A stretch of DNA of 64,000 nt. It comes from Margaritifera margaritifera (taxonomy: Eukaryota; Mollusca; Bivalvia; Unionida; Margaritiferidae). Under the pieces are notes generated by a model, which was not told where the DNA came from, searched no databases, and worked only from the letters and a program-made list of their open reading frames with translations. The DNA is taken from assembly GCA_029931535.1 (NCBI GenBank), contig JAQPZY010001548.1, positions 1,924,001 to 1,988,000 of the forward strand. Direction: 5' to 3'. Shown here piece by piece: positions 37,761-51,420 of this stretch (the first letter of the stretch is position 1; the number at the start of each line of letters is the position of its first letter). A program made the position numbers and the translations under genes.

Positions 37761-40480
37761 CTGAGAGGAATATGAAGAACTTCTCTTTCTGTTCTTCTTC
37801 TTCTTATTATTATTATTATTATTTACAACGAAATTATTTACACGCAAATACATGGTTTTAAAAATAAAATGAAGTTATGATAAATATAAAAGTTGATTTG
37901 TTACTGAAAAATTATAAACATGTAAATAAATACTCATACGTTATTACAATAAGTGTGTGGAAATTGTAACGGCCTTGAAACTGCTTTAATTAAAATACTG
38001 TAAGACTATGCTGCTTTAGAATATAAATAAGTGAAAGTAAATACAATGATTCATTTTTTCTTCCTTCCAAAAACAATTTCTGTGTTTGTGACTTAAAGTT
38101 AACATATTTTATCACAAGAATGTGTTATAGTGGCTCTAGGAGCAAGTCCTAAAATGTATATAGTAAGTAACAACACAAAATTCTTTTTGTTTCTTAGTTA
38201 GACCCAGTTTAGCTCATCAGTGACTTTTCCAATAACTTTAAGAAAAAAATGAAATAAAAGAAAGCAAAACTATTAGAATAATACTTAATTCTGCATAACA
38301 ACAATCGTGTCTTGTCACCACATAGCCATCCTCTCCATGTTGCTGTGTATTCATTTTGTTTACACATCTATGACACAGATGGCTCAGATCTTTCCGGTCC
38401 GTAACATATGTTTGCTATTTTACTATTGATGTTAAAGGAATCCAGTAATAAACTGTACACGTTTTAATAACGATAACTGTCAATATAAAGGACAGTTGTT
38501 TTTAAATTTCTTTAAAATGTATTTCAAAATCACATTTTGATATCACCACAGTTTCGTTTTTTTCTTCGTCACTAATTCTTTTCGGGACTCATTTTCTCTA
38601 TTAAACGTCTGAAAATTGTCTTTAAAACAATACTGAGTAGAGATTTTAAAAAGTATCTATCTTGTTGCATAGTTTGCAAAATAAATTTTTCATTGAATAT
38701 ATAGTAAGCATCAAGGATAAAAAACAAATTGATTTTTAAAAAAGTACAAAAACAAATCAACTCTATCTTGAATTCGTCTGAAAGAACCTTTTCTTAATTT
38801 TTTTTTTTTTTTTTTTTATGTCTGAGGAGGGCTGCAAATCATGTCAGAAAGAGGAATCCATAAGAAAACAATGTAAGAAATAAAATAAATCATCTTTTAT
38901 TAATTTCTGCTATCTCTACCTCTGACTAAAACCCTAATATAAGGAAAAAGTATATCATAATCAAGACAATGCATAGTTTCAATTTTAGGAGAAAATTTAC
39001 GAAATGTAGTGAAAACGGGGTTAGGAACCTTTATTGGGTCAATTATTGGCTCAAGGGAAATAACTCTCCACCATATAATCACCCTGATGCAGACTGAATC
39101 TTGTGCATTTGAGTTCGTCACACAGAAGGTTTTGATAAATTATAATCTTTTAAGATTGTAGTGAAAAACTTCAGAAATATATAGATTATTAATAGGACTG
39201 GTAAAGATAATCAGGGACTGTATATAATACGGGGAAACTCCAGAGAGATTCCAGCTATGTCCAGTTTCCTTTTTATATGCAAATATGTCAGTGGTTAGTG
39301 GAGCTGTAATATTTAACACAAAGCAGAGGTGAATTAACCCTCAGGCTGTAAACCTCTCTGCCCTTAGGTCACAGGTTGAAGTTAGCTGTACCAGCGTTGG
39401 AAAGCGATTTATATTTTTTACCTTTCCTATTTTAACTTGTAATATTTTTCGAATATCAGTATACCAAAAAGAAATGTAAACTTTTCCCCTGCATGCTGAT
39501 ATTTTACCAATTTTTTTGATAGATTGTGACAAAGATAATGTAACAAAAAAGAGCTCTTTTTGGTACTTATACATCAACCTTGATTTAAAATTTTAAAATA
39601 TCAAAATTTGCCAAAGAAATATATTACTGAATAAAAATGATTTGCTATGCATTTTTCAATGTACTGAGAGTTTATGCATATAAATTGTATTCGTATATCT
39701 TGGATACAGATTTTGTAAAGTGTACAAAAAGCCAATTTACCAAACATTTTACTTAGATGTCAAAATGAATTATACCAATGCACTCTTACATCTTTTGCCA
39801 ATATAAAGATACCTTTATGTTAATGATGAAATATAAAGCAGTGTGGTTTACAAAACTTTCGCCATTAATGAGCATCTCTGATCCACTCAACAAATCCAGC
39901 TTATGACCTACAGTGTACTGGGAATCTCATTTGCATAACAATAGGGAATGGGTGATACTTGGTGGTTTTGGTATGGAGTTTTCAATCCTCCTGTATGTTA
40001 GTCTGAGAGATCATTAAAGAAGCATCATATTTTATATGTGAAAGTGGAGATAGGTTCATTTTCAAGTCATCATGGAATTACTCTCTAAAAGAAAAGAAAA
40101 GTAACAAAATCACAAAAATGCTTCGTTTTCTTGTTTAATAAACCTTCAATTTGTTTATCCAGGGTGACAATTGTAAATACCATATATCATGGTGGTATTG
40201 CAAATGAACGGACATGTATGCTTGAATCGGTATATCTTTATAGCTGGCCACCTACTATGTATGACCTCAGTGATCTGTTTGATAAAAATTTTGTATTTTG
40301 TAACCAAACAACCAAAGGTGTTTAGGTTAGGTTAATTTTTCTAAAAATGGTAATAATTTCATTTGAATGCAAACAATAGTTTTATAGATTATGTCATAAG
40401 ATTATGGCATGAAAGACATAGGATTAGAGATAGGCCTGGTATGTAATTTTTAGAGGTAAGTATACAGATATTTACTAGCA
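37761..40480. other. Long AT-rich spacer without genes
   Basis: Contains (TTA)n at about 37800-37825 and a T-run at 38800-38817. Short minus-strand frames (38572-38760, 38900-39121, 39341-39577) have no recognisable content. Confidence 0.55.
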
Positions 40481-40690
40481 TACAGTGAAACTCCTAAAAA
40501 CTGAAACCTTAGTATACCGGAATCCCCTCAAGACCAAAATTCTTTATTAGTCCTGAATTTTTCCTTCTCTAATATCATCATTTTTTCAACCAGTAAACCG
40601 AAACCCCTCAACTCCGAATATCGAAACAAATTTAGATCCCAAATTTCAATTTTATGCTTAAAAAACCGCCATAAAACCGAGACCTAATTA
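40480..40690. mobile_element. Possible pogo/Tc1-type MITE remnant
   Basis: CAGTGAAACTCCTAAAAACTG followed by repeated ACCGGAAT / AAACCGAAACC-type words (about 40485-40690) is typical of mariner/pogo-derived short elements. The second terminus was not located. Confidence 0.35.
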
Positions 40691-41790
40691 AAACTTGGAA
40701 ATATCTTTTAGCTGCTAAATTCATGGCACATGCTGGAATTAATTACTGCTGCTTAATTAGCTAATGGTGACTATTGTAGGATCAATATAATGATAACTCC
40801 TGAGTTAGTATGTGTACACAATTTTCAATGAAATGTTGAGGGAAAATTAATTTATAAATACATGTGTAATTATGTACATTAATACTAGAATGTTTGTAAT
40901 TAATATTTGTGTAAATAAAAACAAAGTGAAGGGCTTTGATTATTGCTGAATTTTATTTGTAGGATACAGGTGTAGTATAATAAATGTACATGGTGTAATA
41001 AAATTATGTGTTAGTGTTAAATTTAGTCTGCATTAGTTTGGATGTGGCAATCTTATGGCAGGTTGCAAAATTTTTTAACAGCACTAGGAGTGTTGTAACT
41101 ACAGTCTACATTTGTTACAATGCTACATGCTGTACTGCCACCATTACTTATTGCCAACCAATTGCCTAGAATGGATGTTTTTATGTTCTAATTCCAATGT
41201 CATACTGCCACCTTCACTTATAAACATCTGCCAGGCTAAAATTTGGAGAATAAAATATCCACTTTCTACACTAATTGCCTTAATTATAATGTCAATCATT
41301 CTTTTACACCATCATTATTTTAATAAACAGAGACTATTATAGAACTGAAAACTTAGAGGGAAATTCCCTACTCCCTCCATTTAAAAAATGTGAGAATGTT
41401 TTTTTCTGATTATAGGAATATAACTAAATGAAGAAATAAAGGTAGGGCTTGAAAATATGAATCACAATTTTTGCACATTCAGTTTATTTTTTGGCATGAT
41501 ATTTTAGAAATTAGCAGGAATCCCATAATTTGCACATTTTTTAATAGACCCCTAATAAGTCTTCCTAAAAGTGTTTTGTTTGGATGGTTTTGTTTTGTTT
41601 GGTAGTTTATGGCACAGCGACGCTGGAAGGTTATATTATGTCAAGTAGGTGGAGTAAAGTGCCTTCAGAGCTCGCTGTAGGCACATCCAGTGCATTCTAG
41701 ATCATCAAATGCTGGTCATGGCCCCCCCCCCCAATATTCAAAGAATGTGCATCATGTAGATCCTCAAAAAATTAGCCTTAGACCTTCAGT
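40691..41790. other. Spacer, nothing coding recognised
   Basis: Includes a C-run at 41720-41731 and a fragment (41605-41700) ending in SINE-tail-like words. Confidence 0.5.
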
Positions 41791-44436
41791 TTTTAGCTCC
41801 ACTGGTCATAGACCAGAATAGCTTATCTGGTAGCTTTTCCTCCGTCATCTGTTGGCACAAGTTTTATATTGCTATTCCTCCTTAGCTACTTGGAGGATTG
41901 CCATGAGTCTTTACAGACAAATTCATCCCAAGGTCTAGTTGGTCATAAATGAAAAAGGTGACCCTTGGACAGCCAATATGGCCACCATGGGAGCCATCTT
42001 GAAAATATGGTTATCACTATTCCTCTTGAACGGATGGTCATATCGACATGGGGTTTTCACTGAAAGACTTCTTATGATGTCTCGTTGGTCTGAAGTGAAA
42101 ATGGTGCTCCTCAGACATCCATTATGGCCACCACAGTGGAAACTTTGAAAATCTTGTTATATCTAATCCTCTTGAACTAATGGTCATATTGATATGGGCT
42201 TTTCACTCTAAGACTTATGATGTCTAGTTTGTCCTAAATGAAAATTATCCCCATCAGACATCCAATATGTCTACCAGAGTGGCCATCTTTAAAATCTTGC
42301 TATCACTACACATCTTGAACAGATGGTTGTATTGAAATGGGGTTTTCACTAAGTAATAGACATCATATGATGTCTAGTTGATCCTAATGAAAATAGTACT
42401 GACCTGACTTTCAATATGGCTGCCATGAAACAATCTTGTTATTGCTACTCCTTCTGAAAAGATAGTCATATTGACATTTCACTGAAAGATTTCTTATGAT
42501 GTCAGATTGGTCATAAATTAAAATAATGTCCCTCGGACATCCAGCATGGTCACCATGGCCATCTTGAAAATCTTGTTGTCTCTACTCCTCCTGAATAGAT
42601 GGTCATATCTGCATGGGGTTTTCACCAAAAGACATATGATGTCTACATGGTACTAAATGAAAATGGTGCTGATCTGACCTCCAAAATAGCCACCAAATTT
42701 GATCACTATTCCTATATGGATGACCATAGTTACATGGGGTTTTAACCAAAAGACTTATGATGTCTACTTCATACTAAATGAAAATGGTGCAGATCTGACC
42801 TCCAACATGGCCAGCAAATCTTATTACTACTTCATCTAAATGGATGGCCATAACTCCATGTGGTTTTCACCAAAAGACTTCTTATCCTGTCTGGTTGGTC
42901 CTAAATGAAAATGATGCTGATCTGAGACACAATATTGCCAGCATGGTTACCATCATGAAAATCTTGTTATACTTCTTCCAAACAGATGGATGTAGTGACG
43001 TGGGATTTTAACTTAAAGACTTCTTACAATGTCTAGTTGGTCCTAAATGAAAATGGTGTTGATCTGATGTCAAATATGGCCACCACAGTGGCCATCTTGA
43101 AAATCTTGTTATTGCTCCTCGTCCTGAGCTGAAAGTCATATTGACATGGTGTTTTCAACAGAAGACTTCTTATGGTGTCTAGTTGGTCCTGTATGAAAAT
43201 GGTGCTAATCTGATGTCTAATATAGCCACCACAGTGGCCATCTTGAAAATCTTGCTGTAGCTACTCCTCCTGCACAAAAAGTCATATTGAAATGGGGTTT
43301 TTACCAGAAAACTTCTTATGATGTCTCCTTGCTCCTAAATGAAAATGGCGCCACTTACACATCCACTGCTGCCATCTTGAGAATCTTGTTATTGCTACTC
43401 CTCCTGAAAGTATGGTCATATCAGTATGGGGTTTTTACTAGAAGATTTCTTATGATATTTATCACTACTTCTCCTGAATGAATGATCATATCAGCATTGG
43501 GTTTTCACTGAAGTGATGTCTAGTTGGTTGTAAATGAAAATCGTGCCAATCTGATGTCTAATAGTGCAGCCACATTGGCCAACTGGAAAATCTTATTATT
43601 GCTATTTTCTCCTAGATGGCTGGTCATATTGACATTGTGCTTTTACCCAAAGACTTCTTGTGATGTCCAGTTGGTCCTGAATGGAAATGGTGTGTATCTG
43701 GTATCCAGTATGGCCACCATGGCAGCCATCTTGAAAATCTTGTTGTTACTCATCAAAAATGGAAAGTCATATCAACATGGGGTTTTATAATGTCTTGTTG
43801 GTCTTAAATTAAAATGGTACTGATTGGACGTACAATATGGCCACCATAGTTGCCATCTTAAAAATCTTGTTATCACTACTCCTCATAAATGGAAAGTCAT
43901 TTTGATATGGTGTTTTCATCAGAAGAGTCTTATGGTGTCTAGTTGGTCCTAAATTAAAATCATACAAATTGACCTTCAACATGGCCACCATCGTGGCCAT
44001 ATTGAAAATATTGTTATCTCTATTTCTCCCAAATGGATGGTTATATCAACATGGGGTTTTCACCAGTAGACTTCTTATGATACCTAGTTGGCCCTAAATG
44101 AAAAGGGTGCCAATCATATAATACCCAATATGACTGCCATGATGGCTGTCTTGAAATCTTGCTGTGGCTACTCCCCCTGAATGGATGGTCATATTGACAT
44201 GAGGTTTTCACCAAAAGACTTCAAATGATGTTAACTTGGTCCTAAATGAAAATTGCACCAATCTGACATCCAACATGTCTAACACAGCAGCTAATTTGAA
44301 AATCTTGTTATTTCTGAAGAATATCAGAGATGGTTTAAAAACTCAGCAGTTAAAAGGAAGAAATGATTTTGTCTTAAATTACTGGAAATTCTTTTCGCCC
44401 AGTAGAGTGTCAGTCCCTTTGAGGGACTCTTGTTTA
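41791..44436 (+). mobile_element. Pearl-like element with a tandem core of about 16-17 units
   Basis: Unique head 41791-41940 (TTTTAGCTCCACTGGTCATA to AAGGTCTAGTTGGT), then a tandem array to about 44320 of units averaging 145 bp. Each unit carries ATGGTCATATTGACATGGGG, TTTTCACCAAAAGACTTCTT, ATGATGTCTAGTTGGTCCTA, AATATGGCCACCA and CATCTTGAAAATCTTGTTAT. Unique tail 44320-44436 (TATCAGAGATGGTTT to CCTTTGAGGGACTCTTGTTT). The same head and tail, without the array, occur at 61391-61705. This head-core-tail plan is that of bivalve pearl elements, thought to be non-autonomous Helitron relatives. Confidence 0.7.
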
Positions 44437-46055
44437 ATGGTACTTTTTACACATTATTGGCTTTATCATGTTGAGGATATGAGAGCTAAGTGCATTTCCC
44501 AAGGACACAACAAGGCAGCCAACTCCTTGGATTATGAGTCTGACAGTCTCTGCCAACTGCAATTATAGCAAGTGTACAGTGTACATGTATTTGTTTTTAT
44601 CAGATTATACATTATTTTATTTTGGAAGATGCATCTATGTAGTGCAATTGGTTATTTATCTGTTCATTTATTTATTCAATTATTTATTGATTTAAAGGGC
44701 CAAACATTTGATGAAAGAGTAAATATAAGTATAAAAATCTTGAATCATTGATGCAGTATTTTATGTAAAGTTCAATATTTGAATCTATTATTTGTAATTA
44801 AAGCTGTGGATATGATTTTCCTTCATGCAATTGATTGATGAGACTTTGTAATTTTCCTGATAACTACCAGTTCATTCCTTCAAACATGAATAAACCTTAC
44901 ATAGATCACACAGAGTTCCCCAATATGTTGCTGAAAATTAAAAAATCAGTCAAGAATTGAGACCAACCATAGCTGTTGGGGCTATTCTAAAGGAAGGGCT
45001 TGTACAAGAGTATGCTTTATGTAATTAGAGAAATATATCATAAAAGAAAACCACAGTGGTGAGGATAAATAGAGCAATTCCAAAGCTCTCACTAAGTGAA
45101 TCCATGTCTGAAACTTTCTATTCAATGGAACAATCCAAGTGCATCAAATGAGTAATAATAATATAAAGTTACTAGGCACCAATCATTCAATCTTTTGGGT
45201 GGGTGGAATTTTCTTTTTATCCAGAATATTTTTTTTGCTCTCTGAGAAGGACACCTGGAATTTTATTTTCCTGCAGGAATGTAGGCATACATGGAAAATC
45301 TTTGAAATTACTGCCAGGAGAATAGTTTCCTAATTGGCCAAAATTCTGTCAGGGCAATTGAAATTTGGTTATCCTTGCTGGAGTGTTTGGTTCTGGTTGG
45401 AATATTGAACTATTGAACTTTGGCCGAATTCAATCAGGAATTTTAAACTTAGAGCCAGATGGAATACAGCTGAAATAGAACATTCCAGCATACATAATAC
45501 ATGTGTGGAAGGGCTGAGTCAACAAAACAACTCAGCATTGCCTACATCAAATACTGCATCTGTATCTCAAGAGAATTTCTACCTTTTAAAATTTATTTAT
45601 TTATTTCCCAGACTGACCTTCAAAAGGTATAAATATGAAGTCATTCTCTTCCTGGCCCAACTATGAAAAGGTAATGCAGACCAGTTAATTCACTGTCCAG
45701 CTTGATCCAGCTAGCTCTGTGTCAAAAAGGGGTGTATGTGTGTGTGTGTGTGGGGGGGGGGGGGGGGCGGCTATGCTCTTGAGGGTTATTCAAATTTGTT
45801 CAAAAGTTACATTAAGTTTTTCAATACTGTGCATTATCGTTGGAATATAATAGTTTAATTTTAGATATGTACAAGCCACATATAATGACTGATGCAAAAT
45901 ATGCCTATGAGAAATACAGATTGACTTTTCTGGGTAATTAAGGGCTATTAAATGAAATAAAACAAGAATTTTTGAGCATTTGAATGAATGCTTTTCAAGA
46001 CTTATAGTTTAAATATCTTGCCTGTTCAGGTTTACTTGCAAGAAGTACAGTCATG
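44437..46055. other. Spacer with SINE-tail fragment and G/T run
   Basis: 44485-44515 contains the reverse complement of the CCTTGGGAAAGGCACTT SINE word. (GT)n plus G-run at 45735-45768. No genes. Confidence 0.5.
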
Positions 46056-46059
46056 TAAT

Positions 46060-47690
46060 TTTGAGCTCACCTGCTCAACATTTGCTTGTTACCATTCTGG
46101 TGGCCATAGTTTCTGATCTGAATTTGATGAAATAGTATTAGGTTTATAACATCAAGATCTCAAATATGTTTGAATATGAGCTAAGTTCACTAATATTTAT
46201 GAGGTGATCTGATATGATTTTGATCAAACTTGAAACATGGGCTTAAATCATCAAGATCTTGGATGAGGTTGATAATGTGCAAGATTAATTCATTTGTTTC
46301 CACCCAGAAGACCATATTTCTGATTTGATTTTGATCAAACTTGGATATGGGCTTATGTCATCAAGCTCTTAGAAGATTTAGATAAAACTTGGCATATGGT
46401 CTTATATCACCAAGCTCTCAGAAGAGTTAGATAATGAGCAATAACCATATATACTAATTAGGTGATCTTGCATCTGATGGGCTGAGTTTCCACTCTGGAG
46501 AGCATATTTCTGTCCTGATTTTGATCAAACTTGGAATATGGGTAGCAGCTGATTGACAATGCTTGTTACTACCCTGGAAGCCATATGTCTGGTCCAGCTT
46601 TTGTAAAATTTTGCATATGGGCTTATATCATCAAGCTTTCAGAAAATTTAGATATTGTGCAAGAACCATGTATATTAATAAGGTGATCTTGCATCTAATT
46701 GGCTGGGGTTGTTAACACTATGGTGACCATATTTCTGATCTGATTTTGATTAAATTTGGAATATGAGATTATATCATTCATTTCGTTTAGAAATTTGGTA
46801 ATGAGTAAGATTCATGCATATTAATGAGGTGATATTGCATCTGATTGTCTGAGCTTGTTACCATTCTGGAGGCCATACTTCTGCTCTGATTTTTTATCAC
46901 ACTTGTTAAATAGTCATATATTATCAAGATGTTGGATGAGTTGGATTATGAGCAAAATATTTTGTACATATTTATGAGGCAATAATGTATTTAGTGACTG
47001 AGCTTGTTACCACTCTGGAGACCGAAGTTCAGTTGAATTTTGCCCCAGATTGGTTAAGGACTCACGGTACTAATTCAACTCCCTTAGTAAACCTATGGAA
47101 ACATCATGATATTAAAAATTCAATAACTTTAAATTTCTGAATGCTCATGATCAAACCTATATATATCAGTATAGACCCATCTTTGATGCAAGCTTCTGTG
47201 TTAAGAAAACCACATGAGCCGCACCATATTTTGGATCTACATGTACATGAAACATGTGTTATCCATTCTGCACCTGATGAATCAGGTGCTACTGTTGTTA
47301 TTGACTGTTCCTAAGTCAAGTCTATAAAAATACTAAAATTGCATCAATAGAATCTTGTCTCTATTTTTTTTTAGGTACAGCTAGGATAAGCTCTCAAAAT
47401 AATTTTTGACTAAAATTTAACTTTTCATTATTAACTAATTATGGACCACCAAACCCGTATATACTCTATTAAATCTTCACCCATTTCTAGACCGGTTCAC
47501 AGTTGTTCCCTATAATTAGTACCGTGAGTCCTTAAAGAAGTTTATATCATCATTGTCTTTGATAGGTTCTGTAATAAGTGAGATCTGCACATATTAATGA
47601 GATGATCTTGCATCTGATCAGCTGAACTTCTAACCTCACTAGATCTAGAGATTGTATTTCCCATCCAGATTCAATATAACTTGGTAAATG
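46060..47690 (+). repeat. Second tandem array, about 150-bp unit, interrupted by a MITE
   Basis: About seven units with GAGCTTGTTACCA.TCTGG, CCATATTTCTGATCTGATTT, TGATCAAACTTGGAATATGG, CTTATATCATCAAG and ATTAATGAGGTGATCTTGCA. Unit order is constant. The array is split at 47054-47535 by a TTAA-flanked element, and continues GAAGTTTATATCATCA... after it. Confidence 0.8.
47058..47531. mobile_element. 474-bp MITE flanked by TTAA (piggyBac-like target)
   Basis: GGACTCACGGTACTAATT at 47058-47075 and its exact complement at 47514-47531, each flanked by TTAA (47054-47057, 47532-47535). It interrupts a tandem unit exactly between CAGATTGG and the TTTATATCATCA part. No coding capacity. TTAA duplication suggests piggyBac-type mobilisation, though the terminal bases are not the usual CCC. 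Confidence 0.8.
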
Positions 47691-48311
47691 TTTTTTTTTT
47701 TCCCATAGATCTTGTAATTTTTGTATTATGAACAAAAAATCATTATGCTTCTATCTTTGGAAATAATTTTCATCAGACTATAATAAAATAGGTAAAACTG
47801 ACATGATATAAAACTTGGGAGATAGTTTACATAGGGTTATGTTTTTATGCTACTACATAAGCCTGCTTTGTGCAAATGTCAACTGTGAAGTTATGTAAGA
47901 CAGGTGGGCGATATAAGGATTACTTGGGCCACTTATTTATTAAGATTTCAACTTTATATCAGCTCTGTCTTGCTTTCTTACCAAACTTTACCAACATATG
48001 TTACCACTCCACACCCACCAATAAACTAGGAAATCCCATTCTCACCCTGCCCTCTTCATTTTATAAAAACTGCCAAATGTTTTCAAATGAACCGTCAGTT
48101 AATTCACAAAGCATTAATGATGTGTACAGCCTGGGTAAATTTCTGCAAAATTCTCCACCACCTATAAAGGTCCACTTTACTTAAAAAAGGTATGGTTGCT
48201 GAAGAGTGAGGAAATGAAAAATGAATTTTACCGGTAACTGAAAAATTAGAGGAGATATAAACGGTTGTATCATCAGAATTTTTGGTAATTAAACCCATGT
48301 GTTGCATGAAT
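47691..48311. other. Spacer
   Basis: The 104-codon open frame at 47870-48184 has no recognisable domain. Confidence 0.45.
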
Positions 48312-48579
48312 GTGTAATATAACTGCAATATAAGTCCAAACAACAATGTAATTTATTAATATTTATATGTGTTCCATAAATGTGTAATACAATTGCAATA
48401 AAAGTCCAAACAACAATGTAATTTATTAATATTTATATGTGTTCCATAAATGTGTAATACAATTGCAATAAAAGTCCAAACAACAATGTAATTTATTAAT
48501 ATTTATATGTGTTCCATAAATGTGTAATACAAATGCAATAAAAGTCCAAACAACAATGTAATTTATTAATATTTATATG
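48312..48579. repeat. Tandem repeat, 70-bp unit, nearly four copies
   Basis: GTGTAATAC starts at 48382, 48452 and 48522, and GTGTAATAT at 48312, giving an exact 70-base period. Copies 2-4 are almost identical, so the expansion is recent. Confidence 0.97.
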
Positions 48580-49342
48580 ATACACTATCTAATGATCTTG
48601 TTGTTTCTTTCTTGTTTGCATTTAAATTTCTGGATTTCATATCCGATTCTTACATTTTATGTTTAAAGAGGATCTAAGACGCTTTTTTAGTTTTGCTAGA
48701 TTTAGATGGATTTGTAAATGATACAAGATATGCTTCAATGGCCATCTAGCACTCCTTTCATTTTTAGTGTATACATCTATTTCCTTTTGTATATTTAATA
48801 GTAAAGATCACTGTAAAATACATTTTTTCTTATGTAAAACAATGGTTTTATATGTGAATTGTGAGACAGAAAATCTTCTTTCTTAAAACTATGCCAGAAT
48901 AATACTAATGAAAAATGTAAATGTGTGGTGTGAAAATAGATATGCTTTCTATTTTAATACATGAAGTAATCACTGTCAGGTTATTGCTGGTTTATGAAGA
49001 TTTTTTATTATAAATTGGAGAGCAAAATTTTTGTATTTGGTATAATGTAAAATAAAAAGTCTGAAGATTGTTTATTCTTGCAAAAATTCCTGCTAGATAT
49101 TTCCTGGCAGATTTCTGCTAAATTTGAGGTGGATTCCATTTGGAATTTTATAATCAAACATAAAATTTCTGCCAGATTATTTCTGTTAAATTTTACATTT
49201 TTCCAACCAGGAATTTTTCAGTATATTCTGGCTGAAAAAATTGCATATTCCACCTCATTTTCCAGGTGGATTCCTGTTGCATTCCACCTAGAATTTAGTT
49301 GTGGCTGCAAATTTCGTGGTGTACAATTTAGATGCACTAAAT
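48580..49342. other. Spacer with diffuse GGAATTCC/CAGGTGGAATT-like words
   Basis: 49080-49320 repeats words such as TTCCTGCTAGAT, CTGCTAAATTT and GGTGGATTCC. The long open frame across it (49078-49521) looks like a by-product. Confidence 0.4.
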
Positions 49343-49465
49343 CAGAAGTTTTCAAACTGTGGTCCATGAACCACTGGTGGTCCACGAGCTCCATTCATAT
49401 CCTATATGAAACATCGTCTTTAATAGTCAAGTGGTCCATGAACAAAAAAAGTTTGAGAACCACTG
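49343..49465. mobile_element. hAT-type MITE
   Basis: CAGAAGTTTTCAAACTGTGG at the left and AAGTTTGAGAACCACTG at the right (inverted, imperfect), each followed inward by a GTGGTCCATGAAC word. Flanks CACTAAAT (49335-49342) and CACCAAAT (49466-49473) are an 8-bp duplication with one change. It is 123 bp long, close in size to the hAT MITE at 4941. Confidence 0.8.
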
Positions 49466-49473
49466 CACCAAAT

Positions 49474-50915
49474 GATTCCTGCAAGGAATTTCACAGTAAA
49501 TTCCACTTGGAATCCTGCTAAGTCCAGCTGAACTATTTCATACCTGAGGGAGGCAGAATTTAAAAGAAAAAAAAATCCTCCACCCCACCACACCCCAGAG
49601 CAGAGATTAAAAGGTAAACAAAAACCTGGCTGCATTGGATTGTTCAAATGCAGGTGTGATCTTGAACTTCAACAAAGTGTAATAATTGAAAAAGATAAAG
49701 ATCTCTTATAGCATTACAAAAGAGACTTGTTATACCAAAAAGCAGTCAGATGTGTCAATCAAGATAGCAGAATGCACTTGACTCTGTGAGAGATCAATCT
49801 GGGGTTTGCTAGGGTAAGCCAATCTGGCTGGCCTCTTTGGCAAGGGAGGTAACTTCTATATACAACTGACTATTACTGAGCAGGTGTGAGACTGAGGCTC
49901 TGTATGAGTGACACAAAGTAGCACCTGTCTGATAATACCCAGTATGTAATTTTTTTGGTCTCACTGACAAATAAATAAGACATTACAATGTCTTTTGATA
50001 TGATATTGTTGCAGCATCAAATAATCATTGTCTTGAAATGAGATGGGTCCATTTGTTGAACACACTTTCCATTATTGTCATGAAGGTTTACACAGAACTC
50101 ATCCTGTGGAATCCCTGTTATATTTAAGGTCAGAGTGAACTGCTTTTACATCCAGATTACTAGATTAAGTCTATTTCAATTTTTTCCTGTTGTGGAGGGG
50201 GTTTGATAAGAAATTAAATTAGCGGCTGCAAGAAGAATGATGATGGCCATAAAATGTTTAAAATCCAGAACTGGCAACTTCAAATTCTGGTCAAAAGTAA
50301 AATGTTTGTCCAAGCAATTTTTTTTTCTTCTAAATTTGTCCTGGCTAAACATCTTTTGGGACCACATTTCTGACACCATAATATAAGTTTCATATTAGAC
50401 TCTTTTCACTGCAGTCACCAGACAATTTTAGGCCTAGTGGTCATAAATTTACCTGCATGTTAGACAGACTTACAGCTAACCTTATATAATGCAACCAAAA
50501 TTTGCCATTTTCAACAAAGTGTGCTGAGACAAAATTAGCACAGAATTTATATTATTAATATAGAGACAGACAGAAAGCCTGTTTTTTCCAGATACGTATG
50601 TTGTATTTCATTTTAGGCTCAAAGAATTCATTTAAACTTTAATATAGCTGATCAAATGAACTTTCATATAGCCTATGTAATCAGTAGTAAAAATTTTCAC
50701 TGGCCCACCTGTATGGCTGCAAATGAATTTGTGTGAAAAGAGACTGTATTTTATATAAAGATTTGCATGCACATGTATTATCATTGGAACATTGTTGAAT
50801 AACTTGATTTTAATTCATAAATGTTTTTAAATTTCACACAGACTTCTTCAAAGTTCTATAATTTTTTTTCTTCAGATAATCATCTTGGATGGTGTAGTGA
50901 GTACATTCTAAGGTA
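49474..50915. other. Spacer, nothing recognised
   Basis: AT-rich, no coding or repeat signal that I can support. Confidence 0.5.
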
Positions 50916-50921
50916 CTGGCA

Positions 50922-51040
50922 TAATGCGCTAGCAGATCTGGGTCTATGCAGTTTGTAAGAACTAATCAGTAGAACAAACAACATAGACCCTGATCTGCTG
51001 GCACATTATGCGATGGCAGATCAGGGTCTATGTTGTTTGT
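50922..51040. repeat. Perfect 25-bp hairpin plus a direct copy of its arm
   Basis: Left arm 50974-50998, right arm 51016-51040 (GCAGATCAGGGTCTATGTTG then TTTGT), loop 17 bases. A diverged direct copy of the right arm with its preceding CATAATGCG lies at 50922-50956. Confidence 0.95.
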
Positions 51041-51224
51041 ATTTGGACCCAGATTATACGCGAGTATATACGGTAGATTTTCTACAGTAGAGCCATTGTA
51101 TGTTCTATCATAACTGATAAATTCAGAGTTATTAATTGGTCTTTTATCTTAGTCAGCTGTCATATTATTATGACCTAAATTGTTTCTTGTGAGATAAAGA
51201 GATATTGATTAAACAATATTCCAT

Positions 51225-51420
51225 CTTAGTCATAATAGTAAGCACTCCCTCACTATAAGGCCATTCATTATAACATGGTTTCTGTTATAAGGCAAGTATG
51301 GTCATGGATCCCATTTCATTAAGTGGAAGTAAAATTATATGTATCATGTATTTTGTTATAAGGCAGTCTGACAATAAGACTCCAATGTAAAGCATTATAA
51401 TGGGAGTAAACTGTATATAA
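51225..51420. repeat. Dispersed repeat, copy 1 (CTCACTATAAG family)
   Basis: Shares CACTATAAG, TTCATTATAA, GGTCATGGATCCCATTT, AAATTATATGTAT and TTATAAG words in the same order with 62975-63100. The length is about 190 bp and the type is unknown. Confidence 0.7.

Noticed and set aside
41939..44568. Several hydrophobic ORFs in the 41.9-44.6 kb region
   Set aside because: They are open frames of the 145-bp tandem units of the pearl-like element.
49078..49521. 147-codon ORF
   Set aside because: It runs through low-complexity TTCCTGC/GGTGGATTCC words and into a hAT MITE.
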